Below, in pieces: positions 35,534-45,388 of a DNA stretch of 64,000 nucleotides. Source of the stretch: Acetoanaerobium sticklandii (GTDB taxonomy: Bacteria; Bacillota; Clostridia; Peptostreptococcales; Filifactoraceae); the NCBI RefSeq assembly GCF_000196455.1, contig NC_014614.1:1006501-1070500 (forward strand), read 5' to 3'. How positions within the stretch are numbered: position 1 is the first letter of the stretch; every line of letters starts with the position of its first letter. The position numbers and the translations under genes are program-made. The notes beneath the pieces were generated by a model. The model saw only the letters and a program-made list of their open reading frames with translations. It was not told the origin of the DNA and did no database searches.

Positions 35534-37639
35534 ATGACAAATAATACAGTCTATCCTTTTTTTAACAGGGAATTAAGCTGGCTGGAATTTAATACAAGAG
35601 TGCTTGAAGAAGCTCAGGATTTAAAAAATCCATTATTTGAAAGGCTAAAATTTCTGGCTATTACTGCTTCTAATTTAGATGAATTTTTTATGGTTAGGGT
35701 AGCATCCTTAAATGACCAAATAATAGCAGGATACAGTAAGAAAGATTCAGCTGGACTGCTTCCAAAGGAACAGCTAGATAGAATTACTCTCAGAGTACAC
35801 GAACTAGTATCTGAAAAATACAACACCTATCTTAGGTCACTTATTCCAGCACTTAAAAAAGAAGATATATATTTCAAAAGACCTAAGAATTTAACGGACG
35901 AGCAGAGGAATTTTGTAGAAAAATATTTTTTTAATCAAATATACCCTGTTCTTACTCCAATGGTAGTTGATAAATCAAGACCATTTCCACTAATATTAAA
36001 TAAGAGTTTGAACATTGCTATTTTACTTAGAGGAAATGAAGATATAGAACCAGTGTTTGCAACAGTTCAGGTTCCATCTGTGCTAGATAGGTTTATTCTT
36101 CTTCCTTGTGAGAATGATAAAAAAGAATTTATTCTACTTGAAGATATTATTAAAATTCATATGGATATGCTGTTTATAGGGCATGAGATTCTGGACATGG
36201 CATGTTATAGAATTACAAGAAATGCTGACCTTTCTATTGATGAAGATGGAGCAGAGGATTTGCTTGAAGAAATAGAGCAGTCTATAAAAAAACGCAAGTG
36301 GGGTAATGCTGTAAGATTAGAGTACGAAAAAAATACCTCTCAAGAGATAATTGATTATATTTTAGAAGAATCAGAGGCTTTTGAAGGTGGAATGTATAGA
36401 ATCGGTGGACCTTTAGATCTTACTTTTCTTATGAAGTTTTATAATTTAAAAGGCTACCAAGATTTAAAATTTGAAAATCAGATACCACTTCCTTCTATCA
36501 CAGTTCAAAATAACGATATTTTTGAAGCTATAAGTGAAAGAGATATTATGCTTCATCATCCTTTTGAAAGCTTTGATACAGTTGTTGATTTTGTAAGACA
36601 AGCAGCTGATGATGACAATGTACTTGCGATTAAGCAAACTCTCTATAGGGTAAGTGGAAATTCACCAATAATATCAGCTCTTGCAAAGGCGGCAGAAAAC
36701 GGCAAGCAGGTGACTGTGCTGGTAGAGCTAAAAGCGAGATTTGATGAGGAGAATAATATAATTTGGGCTAAACAGCTTGAAAAAGCTGGATGTCATGTAA
36801 TATATGGACTTGTGGGCTTAAAAACCCATTGTAAGCTATTGCTTGTAGTGCGTAGAGAAGAAGATAAGATAAAGAGATATGTGCATATGGGGACAGGTAA
36901 CTACAATGATGTAACTGCTAAGTTTTACACAGATACAGCAATAATGACTTGCAACCCTTATATTGGGGCAGATGCCTCAGCTGTTTTTAATATGTTATCT
37001 GGATTCAGCCAAATCCAAAGACTTGAAAAGCTAGATATAGCTCCAGTGGGATTGAGAAAGAAGATAGAAAATTTAATTAAGAATGAAATAAGAAATGCAA
37101 AAGAAGGGTTTGGAGGACAGATAATATTTAAAATGAATTCTCTGGTGGATGAAAGTATGATTAGACTTTTATATGAGGCTTCCGAGGCAGGAGTAAATAT
37201 AAAGCTGATTATAAGGGGCATATGCTGTTTGGTTCCTGAATATCCTCAAGTAAGTGAAAATATAGAAGTAAAGAGTATCGTGGGGAAGTTGCTAGAGCAT
37301 AGCAGAATCTTTTATTTTTATAATGCTGGTCAAGAAAAGATATTTATGTCTAGTGCCGACCTTATGCCTAGAAATCTTGATAGAAGAGTTGAGCTACTAT
37401 TTCCAGTAGAGGATGAATGTAATAAAGCAAGAGTGAAAAATATTATTAATTTATATCTTTCAGATACTGACAAAACTAGAATTCTTCATAGTACAGGGGT
37501 ATATAGCAGAGTAGACAAAAGGGGTAAAGAGCCTCTTAACGTTCAAGACTATTTTTATGATTATATCAAAAATAAGATAGATAATAGATTTAATTTTAAT
37601 GAAATTACTGAGTTTAAACCAAGAACCTATGAAGAGTAG
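35534..37639 (+). CDS. ppk1: Polyphosphate kinase 1
   Basis: A 701-residue enzyme that polymerises the gamma phosphate of ATP into polyphosphate, reversibly. It begins FFNRELSWLEFNTRVLEEA, a hallmark of Ppk1, and carries the two phospholipase-D-like His regions: KTHCKLLLVVRRE with YVHMGTGNYN, and LEHSRIFYFYNAG with DLMPRNLDRRVE. I use the ATG at 35534; the GTG at 35525 overlaps the previous stop and lies within the ribosome binding site. It forms an operon with the Ppx-HD gene. Confidence 0.94.
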   Translation: MTNNTVYPFFNRELSWLEFNTRVLEEAQDLKNPLFERLKFLAITASNLDEFFMVRVASLNDQIIAGYSKKDSAGLLPKEQLDRITLRVHELVSEKYNTYLRSLIPALKKEDIYFKRPKNLTDEQRNFVEKYFFNQIYPVLTPMVVDKSRPFPLILNKSLNIAILLRGNEDIEPVFATVQVPSVLDRFILLPCENDKKEFILLEDIIKIHMDMLFIGHEILDMACYRITRNADLSIDEDGAEDLLEEIEQSIKKRKWGNAVRLEYEKNTSQEIIDYILEESEAFEGGMYRIGGPLDLTFLMKFYNLKGYQDLKFENQIPLPSITVQNNDIFEAISERDIMLHHPFESFDTVVDFVRQAADDDNVLAIKQTLYRVSGNSPIISALAKAAENGKQVTVLVELKARFDEENNIIWAKQLEKAGCHVIYGLVGLKTHCKLLLVVRREEDKIKRYVHMGTGNYNDVTAKFYTDTAIMTCNPYIGADASAVFNMLSGFSQIQRLEKLDIAPVGLRKKIENLIKNEIRNAKEGFGGQIIFKMNSLVDESMIRLLYEASEAGVNIKLIIRGICCLVPEYPQVSENIEVKSIVGKLLEHSRIFYFYNAGQEKIFMSSADLMPRNLDRRVELLFPVEDECNKARVKNIINLYLSDTDKTRILHSTGVYSRVDKRGKEPLNVQDYFYDYIKNKIDNRFNFNEITEFKPRTYEE

Positions 37640-37653
37640 ATAAAGACAATATA

Positions 37654-37688
37654 AAAACGCTCATTACCTTTTAGGTAATGAGCGTTTT
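37654..37688. terminator. Bidirectional terminator between ppk1 and hydA
   Basis: A perfect 15-bp stem (37654-37668 and 37674-37688), AAAACGCTCATTACC, with a 5-nt loop separates the convergent ppk1 and hydrogenase genes. T runs of four occur on both strands. Confidence 0.85.
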
Positions 37689-37732
37689 AGCTTATTTATG
37701 TGGGTTTAATAAATTAACTGTGGGGAAGGGAC

Positions 37733-39466
37733 TTACATTTTTTGTCTTGCTGTATAAGTTGTATGAAGTAATTCATGAGCTTTATGGCCATATGGTTCTC
37801 CTAGATATTCAGCATAAAGCTGTTTTATCATTGGATTCTCATGAGATTTTCTAATAGTTTTTGCTCTATCTTCAGAGTAAATACCTTCAATTCTTCTTGA
37901 AAGAATTGATAAGTCTCCATGGTGATATGGCTGTCCGCCTCCACCGATACATCCACCAGGACAAGCCATGATTTCTATAGCGTGATATTCAGCTTCACCT
38001 GCACGGATTTTTTCAAGTAAAGCTCTCGCATTACCAAGTCCATGAGTAACAGCAATTTTGATATCTTGACCATTGATATTTACAGTAGCTTCTTTAGTTC
38101 CATCAAGACCTCTAAGCGCTTCGAATTCAACGTTTTCAAGAGTTTCTTTTGTTAACCACTCATAAGCAGTTCTAAGAGCAGCCTCGATAACTCCACCAGT
38201 AGTTCCGAATATTACAGATGCTCCAGTTGATTCTCCTAGAGGATTGTCAAAGTCTTGGTCTTCTAATTCATTAAAGTTTATACCAGCTTCTTTAATCATT
38301 TGAGCAAGCTCTCTAGTAGTAATTACTATATCAACGTCTTTAGTTCCACCATGACCAAGCTCTGGTCTAGCAGACTCGTATTTTTTAGCTACGCAAGGCA
38401 TTACAGATACAACAATCATATCCTCTGGCTTAACATCAAGCTTCTCAGCTAAATAAGTTTTAGCAACAGCTCCAAACATTTCGTGAGGAGATTTACAGCT
38501 TGATGGGATATCTAACATATCGCTGAACTGATGCTCAAAGAATTTAACCCATCCTGGACAGCAGCTTGTAAGTATTGGAAGCTTGCCACCATGCTCTAAT
38601 CTATGAACAAACTCAGATGCTTCTTCCATTATAGTAAGGTCAGCAGCAAAGTCTGTGTCAAATACTTTATCAAATCCAAGTGTTCTAAGTGCAGCAGCCA
38701 TTTTGCCAGTAACTACAGTTCCAGGCTCCATACCAAACTCTTCACCTAGAGCAACCCTAACAGCTGGAGCTGTTTGCACTACAACATATTTCTTGCTATT
38801 TATAGCATCCCATACTTTAGAAACGTTATTTACTTCTGTAAGAGCAGCTGTAGGACATACTGCTAGACATTGTCCGCAGAATGTACACGTAGTTTCATGA
38901 ATAGGTAAATCAAATGCAGTACCTACTACAGTATCAAAACCTCTGCCAACTGCAGATAATACGTTAACTGTTTGAACTTCATTACATACTGTTTCACATC
39001 TTCTACATAAAATACATTTATCCATATTTCTAACTATAGAATAACTGCTTCTATCAATTGGGTACTCAGACATTTTGCCTTCGTATTTGATTTCTCTTAT
39101 ACCTAAATCAGCAGCAAGAGATTGAAGCTCACAATCAGTGTTCTTTTCGCAGATTAGACAATCTTTTGGATGATCTGACAATAAAAGCTCAACAACTGTT
39201 CTTCTAGCTCTGATTGCTTTTTGAGTATCTGTTTTTATTTTCATTCCTTCAAATACTGGAGTAGCACAAGCTGGAGCAAGATTTCTTCTTCCTTCAACTT
39301 CAACCACGCACACACGACAAGATGCAGCTTGGTTTACCATCTTTATGTCATGAAGATCAAGGTGACATAAAGTAGGTATTTTGATATTTAGTTCTTTAGC
39401 GGCTTCAAGTATTGTAGAACCTGCAGGAACCTGTATATCTTTTCCATTTATATTAACATTCACCAT
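37733..39466 (-). CDS. hydA: NAD-linked [FeFe]-hydrogenase catalytic subunit
   Basis: A 577-residue hydrogenase subunit that makes or oxidises H2. The N-terminus has a [2Fe-2S] domain (CHLD, SCRVC), a His-Cys cluster (HPKDCLIC) and two [4Fe-4S] clusters (CILCRRCETVC, CTFCGQCLAVCP). The H-cluster motifs are complete: TSCCPGW, MPCVAKKYE and MACPGGCIGGGGQP. With HydB and HydC it forms the trimeric NADH- and ferredoxin-linked enzyme, which in several anaerobes is electron-bifurcating. Whether it bifurcates here is inferred. It is the last gene of hydC-hydB-hydA. Confidence 0.93.
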   Translation of the reverse strand: MVNVNINGKDIQVPAGSTILEAAKELNIKIPTLCHLDLHDIKMVNQAASCRVCVVEVEGRRNLAPACATPVFEGMKIKTDTQKAIRARRTVVELLLSDHPKDCLICEKNTDCELQSLAADLGIREIKYEGKMSEYPIDRSSYSIVRNMDKCILCRRCETVCNEVQTVNVLSAVGRGFDTVVGTAFDLPIHETTCTFCGQCLAVCPTAALTEVNNVSKVWDAINSKKYVVVQTAPAVRVALGEEFGMEPGTVVTGKMAAALRTLGFDKVFDTDFAADLTIMEEASEFVHRLEHGGKLPILTSCCPGWVKFFEHQFSDMLDIPSSCKSPHEMFGAVAKTYLAEKLDVKPEDMIVVSVMPCVAKKYESARPELGHGGTKDVDIVITTRELAQMIKEAGINFNELEDQDFDNPLGESTGASVIFGTTGGVIEAALRTAYEWLTKETLENVEFEALRGLDGTKEATVNINGQDIKIAVTHGLGNARALLEKIRAGEAEYHAIEIMACPGGCIGGGGQPYHHGDLSILSRRIEGIYSEDRAKTIRKSHENPMIKQLYAEYLGEPYGHKAHELLHTTYTARQKM

Positions 39467-39483
39467 ACCGTAATCACCCCTTC

Positions 39484-41361
39484 TTAACCTTTAGTAATAG
39501 CATTTACAGGACAAGCATCAAAACAAGCACCACATTTAATACATTGATTTTGATCTATTACATGCTTCTCCTTAACTTTTCCACTAATACATGATACTGG
39601 ACAAACCTTAGCACACTTAGTACATCCGATACATTTCTCTTCATTAATCATATATTTTAGAAGAGACTGGCAAGCTCCAGCAGGACAAATTTTATCTTGA
39701 ACGTGAGCTCTATACTCATCGCCAAAGAAATTTAGTGTAGATAGTACAGGGTTTGGAGCAGTTTGACCAAGACCACAAAGTGAAGTATCTTTTATAGTTT
39801 GAGCGAGCTCTTTCATAGCGTCAAGATCTTCCATAGTTCCCTTACCTTCAGAAATCTTAGTAAGCATTTCATGAAGTCTCTTGTTACCTACACGACATGG
39901 AGTACATTTTCCACATGATTCCTCTACAGTAAACTCTAAGTAGAATTTAGCTATATCAACCATACAGTTATCTTCGTCCATAACAATCATACCGCCTGAA
40001 CCCATCATAGATCCGATAGCGCCTAATGATTCATAATCTATTTTTACATCTAATTGGTCTTTAGTAATACATCCACCTGATGGGCCTCCTGTTTGAACAG
40101 CTTTAAATTCTTTGCCGTCCTTGATTCCGCCACCTATTTCGTAAATGATTTCTCTAAGAGTAATTCCCATAGGAACTTCAACTAGACCAACGTTGTTAAT
40201 TTTACCAGCAAGTGCGAAAACTTTGGTTCCTTTTGATGTTTCACTTCCGATTGCGTTAAACCAAGAAGCTCCTTCTAAAAGGATAGCAGGTACGTTTGCA
40301 AGAGTCTCAACGTTATTAACACATGTAGGCTTGCCCCAAAGTCCACTTTCAGCAGGGAATGGAGGTTTTGTAGTTGGCTCTCCACGTTGTCCTTCTATAG
40401 AATGGATAAGAGCAGTTTCCTCTCCACATACGAAAGCTCCTGCGCCATACTTGATTTCAATATCAAAAGAGAAGCTAGTTCCCATTATATTGTCTCCAAG
40501 TAGTCCGTGCTCTCTAGCTTCATTTATAGCATGACGGAGTCTCTTGATAGCAAGAGGATACTCAGCACGAATATAAACGAATCCTTTTGATGCTCCAACA
40601 GAATAACCAGCTACAGCCATAGCTTCGATTATACTATGAGGGTCACCTTCAAGGATAGAACGGTCCATAAATGCACCAGGGTCTCCCTCGTCAGCATTAC
40701 ATACTATATATTTAATATCTGATACAGGCTTTTTCGTGAATTCCCACTTAAGACCAGTAGAAAAACCTCCGCCGCCTCTTCCTCTTAGGCCAGATAGTTT
40801 TATTTCATCAATTACATCTTGAGGTGTTTTTTCAGTAATGCATCTTCCAATTGCCTCATAACCTCTACAAGCAATATACTCAGAGATTAGCTCTGGATTA
40901 ATAAGACCACAGTTTCTAAGAGCAATACGTTTTTGTTTTTTATAAAAAGACATCTCGTGTTGAGTGTTTACTTTTTCGTGTGAATCAGGATCTTGGTATA
41001 GTAGTCTATGTACTCTATTTCCGTCAACAAGATGAGTTTTAACTAACTCAGCTGCATCTTCAGGAGCTACTTGTACATAAAACACATCATCCGGGAATAC
41101 TTTTACAATTGGTCCTTGCTCACAAAAACCAAAACATCCTGTAATATGAGCGTTTACCTTGTCAGATAAACCTGCTTTTGCTATTTCAGCGTTAAGATTA
41201 TCGATTAGTTTTTGACTTTGAGAGGACATACATCCAGTTCCACCGCACACTAGGATTTCTCTGTACTCTGTATTTTGAATGTTATCTGTTCTTAGCTTTA
41301 AATTTGGCTTGTATTCAGCTTGTAAATCTAGTAGAGCCTTAAAAGATTCAATTTTATTCAT
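39484..41361 (-). CDS. hydB: NAD-linked hydrogenase subunit B (NuoF-like flavoprotein)
   Basis: A 625-residue subunit that holds FMN, the NAD site and iron-sulfur clusters. The order is a thioredoxin-like [2Fe-2S] domain (CGGTGCMSS, GCFGFCEQGP), the NuoF core (GLRGRGGGGFSTGLKW for NADH, EYPLAIKRL, GAGAFVCGEETALIHSIEG for FMN), an ESCGKCTPCRVG [4Fe-4S] motif, and a C-terminal pair of ferredoxin clusters (CIGCTKCAKVCP, CIKCGACFDACP). Length and layout fit HydB. It lies between hydC and hydA with gaps of 14 and 17 bp. Confidence 0.93.
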   Translation of the reverse strand: MNKIESFKALLDLQAEYKPNLKLRTDNIQNTEYREILVCGGTGCMSSQSQKLIDNLNAEIAKAGLSDKVNAHITGCFGFCEQGPIVKVFPDDVFYVQVAPEDAAELVKTHLVDGNRVHRLLYQDPDSHEKVNTQHEMSFYKKQKRIALRNCGLINPELISEYIACRGYEAIGRCITEKTPQDVIDEIKLSGLRGRGGGGFSTGLKWEFTKKPVSDIKYIVCNADEGDPGAFMDRSILEGDPHSIIEAMAVAGYSVGASKGFVYIRAEYPLAIKRLRHAINEAREHGLLGDNIMGTSFSFDIEIKYGAGAFVCGEETALIHSIEGQRGEPTTKPPFPAESGLWGKPTCVNNVETLANVPAILLEGASWFNAIGSETSKGTKVFALAGKINNVGLVEVPMGITLREIIYEIGGGIKDGKEFKAVQTGGPSGGCITKDQLDVKIDYESLGAIGSMMGSGGMIVMDEDNCMVDIAKFYLEFTVEESCGKCTPCRVGNKRLHEMLTKISEGKGTMEDLDAMKELAQTIKDTSLCGLGQTAPNPVLSTLNFFGDEYRAHVQDKICPAGACQSLLKYMINEEKCIGCTKCAKVCPVSCISGKVKEKHVIDQNQCIKCGACFDACPVNAITKG

Positions 41362-41375
41362 GTTAGTCCTCCTTC

Positions 41376-41855
41376 CTAATCAGCATATTTTGCAAGTATT
41401 TTTGGAATATCGTCCACAGTTACTTTTCCATAAACTTCGTCGTTTACCATAATAACAGGGGCTAAACCACAGGCTCCAACACATCTAAGCGCCTCGATTG
41501 AATACATTTTGTTTTCAGTAGTCTCGCCTGGCTTGATGCATAGAACTTTTTCAAGTTCTCTAAGTAGAGAATCAGCTTTTCTAACAAAGCATGCTGTACC
41601 CATACATACGTTAATTACGTATTTACCTTTTGGTTCTGTAGTAAAGTAAGAATAAAAGCTAACAACACCGAATACTTTAGAAGCTGGTACTCCTAATTTT
41701 TCACCTATAAATAGTTGAACTTCCTTTGGAATAAATCCAAAGAGGTTTTGAGCCTTATGAAGAACTTCGATAAGAGCAGTTTCTTTATTTTCGATATTAG
41801 CAATATAATCTGCTAACTGATCATAAAGCTCCTTGTTTAAAGTGGTTTCTTGCAT
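41376..41855 (-). CDS. hydC: NAD-linked hydrogenase subunit C (NuoE-like)
   Basis: A 159-residue [2Fe-2S] subunit. The ligands lie in CMGTACFVR (about residue 85) and CVGACGLAPV (about residue 125), in the order typical of NuoE/HydC. It is the first gene of the hydrogenase operon. AGGAGG-type sequence precedes the ATG. An extended -10 (TGTTATATT) lies on the minus strand at about 41896-41904, a possible promoter. Confidence 0.92.
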   Translation of the reverse strand: MQETTLNKELYDQLADYIANIENKETALIEVLHKAQNLFGFIPKEVQLFIGEKLGVPASKVFGVVSFYSYFTTEPKGKYVINVCMGTACFVRKADSLLRELEKVLCIKPGETTENKMYSIEALRCVGACGLAPVIMVNDEVYGKVTVDDIPKILAKYAD

Positions 41856-42553
41856 ATTATCCCTCCTTGCTAAATATTAGACAATCTTTACCCATAATAT
41901 AACAGAATTTAAAAAAAAGAAAAATAGTATTTACAATAATGGTTAAATATTCACGAAACGCTGAATATCAATGAATATTTTTTAGGTTTTCTTGAATAAA
42001 ATTAGTCGAATATTCAAGAAAACGATTATCAAGTGAATGAAATATTCAACTACGCCCCTTTTCTTTGATAAATTAACTACTTACGATATATTTATCGTTA
42101 AGCTTTTATTCATAGTTAGAAATTATCACCCTCCTATATTGTAGTAATAAGTAAAATTAAGAAAAACCTATTTTTTTAAAGATAACGTTTCCAGAGTACT
42201 TTAGTGGGAATTAAACTTACAAAATTTAAAAAAGCAATTTTTAAATTTGTAAAATCTGGATAAAAATATTATATCAAAAAAATCAAAATAAAACTAATAA
42301 ATATTCATAATATTCTCGATTGAATAACAATTAATTTATTTATTAACAAAATTTCATTATTAAAGAAACAAGTAATTATAAGCGTGTTTTAAATCTTATT
42401 ATCCAATTGTTTTATTTGAGTGTTTTAAAGCGTTATTAATGATATAATTAGATAAGAAATAGACATGATTTCTCAGATTAAAATGAAATTTATAAATAAA
42501 TAATAATTTATTTATTCAATTGGTTAATTTTATATCAAATAGGAGGAGATTTT
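41856..42553. other. Long intergenic region upstream of hydC with repeated half sites
   Basis: About 700 bp without a credible gene. A 13-bp perfect inverted repeat lies at 41986-41998 and 42011-42023 (GTTTTCTTGAATA). Between 41945 and 42050 five ATATTC-type half sites occur. A GTGTTTTAAA direct repeat lies at 42384-42393 and 42420-42429. A TATAAT at 42443-42448 could serve the oxidoreductase gene. An isolated AGGAGGGT on the minus strand (42128-42135) leads into no long reading frame. Confidence 0.55.
41986..42023. promoter_or_regulatory. Perfect 13-bp inverted repeat upstream of the hydrogenase operon
   Basis: The arms are GTTTTCTTGAATA and its exact complement TATTCAAGAAAAC, with a 12-nt spacer. 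It lies about 130-170 bp upstream of the hydC start and 85 bp upstream of its likely -10, and is a candidate regulator site. It does not match the Rex consensus TTGTTAANNNNTTAACAA. Confidence 0.5.
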
Positions 42554-43726
42554 ATGAAAATAGTAATTATTGGAAGTAGTGCCGCAGCGATATCGACAGC
42601 TGAAACATTGAGAAAGTTGAATCCAGATATAAAAATCACAATGATTAGCAGTGATGATAGACTTCCTTATTATAGACCTATGCTATCACATATGATTGGA
42701 GAAACTGAGTACCCAACCAACTTTTACTTAAAAACTAAAGAATATTTTCAGGAAAAAAATATTTCTATAATTCTAAACACTAAAGTAATCGGAATAGATA
42801 AAGATAAAAAAATCGTAACAACAGAAAACAACGCTAACTATGAATATGATAAGTTGATTTTATGCACTGGAAGTAATAATTTTATTCCTCCTTTAGAAGG
42901 AACAGATAAAAAAGGTGTATATACAATTAAATATGCTAGCGATATAGAAAATATAAATAAAAGTATTGATAAAGTAAAAAATGCAGTGATTATTGGGGGA
43001 GGACTTTTAGGAATTGAAGCAGCTTGGAGCTTACTTCATAAAAATATTGATGTAAGCATTGTAGAATTTAGTGATAGGTTGATGCCAAGACAGCTCGATA
43101 TCAAAGCATCGAAATTAGTTTTAGAATCTGCAACTAAATCTGGTATAAAGTTTTATCTTGGAGAATCCTCTAAAGCTATTTTAGGAGAAGAAACTGTAAA
43201 AGGGGTTGAACTAAATAGCAAAAAAATTCTAGATGCAGATATGGTTATTATTTCTGTTGGAGTAAGAGCAAATATAGACCTTCCAAAAGGATGTAAGATA
43301 GATTGTGATAGAGGGATAATGGTAACGAAAAATCTTAAAACCTGTGATGAGGATATTTATGCAGCAGGAGATAATGTACAAATTGGAAATAGCACATATG
43401 GAATTTGGCCAGCGGCTATGCAGATGGGAAAAATCGTAGCGGCCAATGTACTTGGTGACAATAAAGAATTTGATGGCTTTATTCCTGCTACTATATTAAA
43501 AGGACTAGAAATTGGAGTTTATTCTGCAGGAGACATAGAGGACAAAGAAGGAAGAACTTACGAAATTGTTGAAGACTCTAATAATTATAAAAAATTAGTT
43601 TTTGAAAATGATATTTTGGTAGGGGGATTATTAATAGGAGAAACTAAATTATCATCGAAAATTTATAGTGCTTTAACTCAGAAAAAAACTAAAAGCCAAA
43701 TTATCGACGAAAATTGGTTTGTTTAA
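42554..43726 (+). CDS. NAD(P)H:rubredoxin-type FAD oxidoreductase
   Basis: A 390-residue flavoprotein of the pyridine nucleotide-disulfide family, of the NADH:rubredoxin oxidoreductase and NADH oxidase-like type. It shows the FAD loop IIGSSAAAISTAETL, YDKLILCTGS, the NAD loop IIGGGLLGIEAAW and the second FAD motif IYAAGD, followed by WPAAMQMG. There is no redox-active CxxxxC, so disulfide reduction is unlikely. In clostridia such enzymes reduce rubredoxin for O2 and ROS removal. GGAGGAG precedes the ATG. Partner identity is inferred. Confidence 0.82.
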   Translation: MKIVIIGSSAAAISTAETLRKLNPDIKITMISSDDRLPYYRPMLSHMIGETEYPTNFYLKTKEYFQEKNISIILNTKVIGIDKDKKIVTTENNANYEYDKLILCTGSNNFIPPLEGTDKKGVYTIKYASDIENINKSIDKVKNAVIIGGGLLGIEAAWSLLHKNIDVSIVEFSDRLMPRQLDIKASKLVLESATKSGIKFYLGESSKAILGEETVKGVELNSKKILDADMVIISVGVRANIDLPKGCKIDCDRGIMVTKNLKTCDEDIYAAGDNVQIGNSTYGIWPAAMQMGKIVAANVLGDNKEFDGFIPATILKGLEIGVYSAGDIEDKEGRTYEIVEDSNNYKKLVFENDILVGGLLIGETKLSSKIYSALTQKKTKSQIIDENWFV

Positions 43727-43821
43727 TGTTTATTTTTTCTTTATTAAATGATTTTCAGATGCTATACTGTTTTAGGATTAAAGCTAATTATTAAGAAACT
43801 TAAATTATAGGATGTGAAGCA

Positions 43822-44691
43822 ATGCTTATTTTAGCAGATGATTGGAAAGATTATGAGATTATTGATGCTGGTAACGGCGAGAAGTTAGAAAGATGGAAAA
43901 ACATTGTGCTTAGAAGGCCTGACCCTCAGGCTATATGGCCAGCTGATACAGATAACGTAAAGTGGAAAGATGTCCATGGACATTATCATAGAAGTAGCAA
44001 AGGTGGAGGAACTTGGGAGTTTAAAAAGAAAATTCCTGAAAGATGGACTATATCTTATAAGGGACTATCTTTTTATATCAAGCCTACAGCTTTTAAGCAT
44101 ACAGGACTGTTTCCTGAGCAAGCAGCTAATTGGAGCTGGATGATGGATAAAATTTCAAAAGCAAATAGACCGATAAAGGTTCTTAATTTATTTGCATATA
44201 CTGGAGGAGCAACTTGCGCTGCTTCTTATGCTGGAGCAGAAGAAGTATGCCATGTGGATGCATCAAAAGGAATGGTTGCTTGGGCTAAAGAAAATGCAGA
44301 GCTTAGTGGTTTATCGAACAATAAAATTAGATATATAGTAGATGATTGCTTTAAGTTTGTACAAAGAGAAATAAGAAGAGGTAACAAATACGATGCTGTA
44401 ATAATGGATCCTCCTTCGTATGGAAGAGGGCCAAATGGGGAGATTTGGAAATTTGAAGAGGAGCTTACAAATCTACTAAAGCTTACATCCCAGGTGCTAA
44501 GTGATGAACCGCTATTTTTATTATTAAATTCTTACACAACAGGATTATCTCCAACTGCTATAGAAAATATGCTTAAGCTTATAATAGTAAAGGATAAGCA
44601 AGGAAGTGTATCGAGTGGAGAAATAGGCTTGCCAGTGAAAAAAGAAAATTTAATTCTACCGTGTGGAATATACGGAAGATGGGAGAAATAA
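43822..44691 (+). CDS. Class I SAM methyltransferase, RlmI/RlmK-like
   Basis: A 289-residue methyltransferase, likely acting on rRNA. It shows GLFPEQAANW, the SAM loop LNLFAYTGGATCAA near residue 125, HVDASKGMVAWAKEN, the acidic IRYIVDDCF and the catalytic-type motif VIMDPPSYGRG. It lacks the N-terminal PUA domain of full-length RlmI. The end of the gene sits 2 bp from the GTG of a pseudouridine synthase gene, so the two may act together in RNA modification. Confidence 0.84.
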   Translation: MLILADDWKDYEIIDAGNGEKLERWKNIVLRRPDPQAIWPADTDNVKWKDVHGHYHRSSKGGGTWEFKKKIPERWTISYKGLSFYIKPTAFKHTGLFPEQAANWSWMMDKISKANRPIKVLNLFAYTGGATCAASYAGAEEVCHVDASKGMVAWAKENAELSGLSNNKIRYIVDDCFKFVQREIRRGNKYDAVIMDPPSYGRGPNGEIWKFEEELTNLLKLTSQVLSDEPLFLLLNSYTTGLSPTAIENMLKLIIVKDKQGSVSSGEIGLPVKKENLILPCGIYGRWEK

Positions 44692-44693
44692 AA

Positions 44694-45365
44694 GTGACTC
44701 CTGAAGTAATATATGAAGACAACCATATTATAGTAGTAGTAAAACCCTTTGGGATGCCATCGCAAGAGGATGATTCAAAGGATTTGGATATGCTCAGCTG
44801 GGTCAAGGCATATGTAAAAGAAAAATACAATAAGCCAGGAGAGGTATTTATAGGACTGGTTCATAGGCTAGATAGAGTGTCAGGAGGTCTAATGGTCTTT
44901 GCTAGAACCTCTAAGGCTGCATCTAGGTTATCAGATCAAATAAGAAAAAAACAAATTGAAAAGAAATATACTTTAGTTGCAGAAGGAAGTCTTGAGAAAA
45001 AGTCAGGTTTTATGGAAGATTTTCTTTTAAAGGACAAATCAAATAACAAAGTAAAAGCATTTAAGAATGAAGTTAAAGATTCTAAAGATGCAAAGCTGAG
45101 CTATGAGGTTATGGATGAGAGACAAGGACTTAGCTTGGTTTCAGTCGACCTTATTACAGGAAGGTCACATCAAATAAGAGTGCAGTTTTCATCTAGAAGG
45201 TGCCCTTTATATGGAGATTTAAAATATGGCTCTTCTAATCCTCAAAAAAAATCCATAGCTTTATGGTCGTATTATTTGAGCTTTGAGCATCCTACTAAAA
45301 AAGAAAAGCTCGAATTCAAAATTGAGTTACCAGACCATAAGCCATGGGATATATTTATCAAATAG
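44694..45365 (+). CDS. RluA-family pseudouridine synthase
   Basis: A 223-residue RNA pseudouridine synthase. The catalytic Asp60 is in VHRLDRVSGGLMVFA, and VDLITGRSHQIRVQ and YGDLKYG follow in the usual order. It has no N-terminal S4 domain. The GTG at 44694 has GGGAGA 7 bp upstream. A longer in-frame reading from 44661 overlaps the previous gene and is not conserved. The target base is not known. Confidence 0.85.
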   Translation: MTPEVIYEDNHIIVVVKPFGMPSQEDDSKDLDMLSWVKAYVKEKYNKPGEVFIGLVHRLDRVSGGLMVFARTSKAASRLSDQIRKKQIEKKYTLVAEGSLEKKSGFMEDFLLKDKSNNKVKAFKNEVKDSKDAKLSYEVMDERQGLSLVSVDLITGRSHQIRVQFSSRRCPLYGDLKYGSSNPQKKSIALWSYYLSFEHPTKKEKLEFKIELPDHKPWDIFIK

Positions 45366-45388
45366 TCATAATTTCTTTGACTCTATAT

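Noticed and set aside
42128..42135. Isolated AGGAGGGT on the minus strand in the long intergenic region
   Set aside because: The starts near it lead to frames of about ten codons or fewer, and no conserved peptide is visible. It may be a chance purine run.
41856..42553. Rex (NADH-sensing) operator before the hydrogenase operon
   Set aside because: Only a partial half site (ATTAACAA near 42343) is present, with no matching second half at the right spacing.
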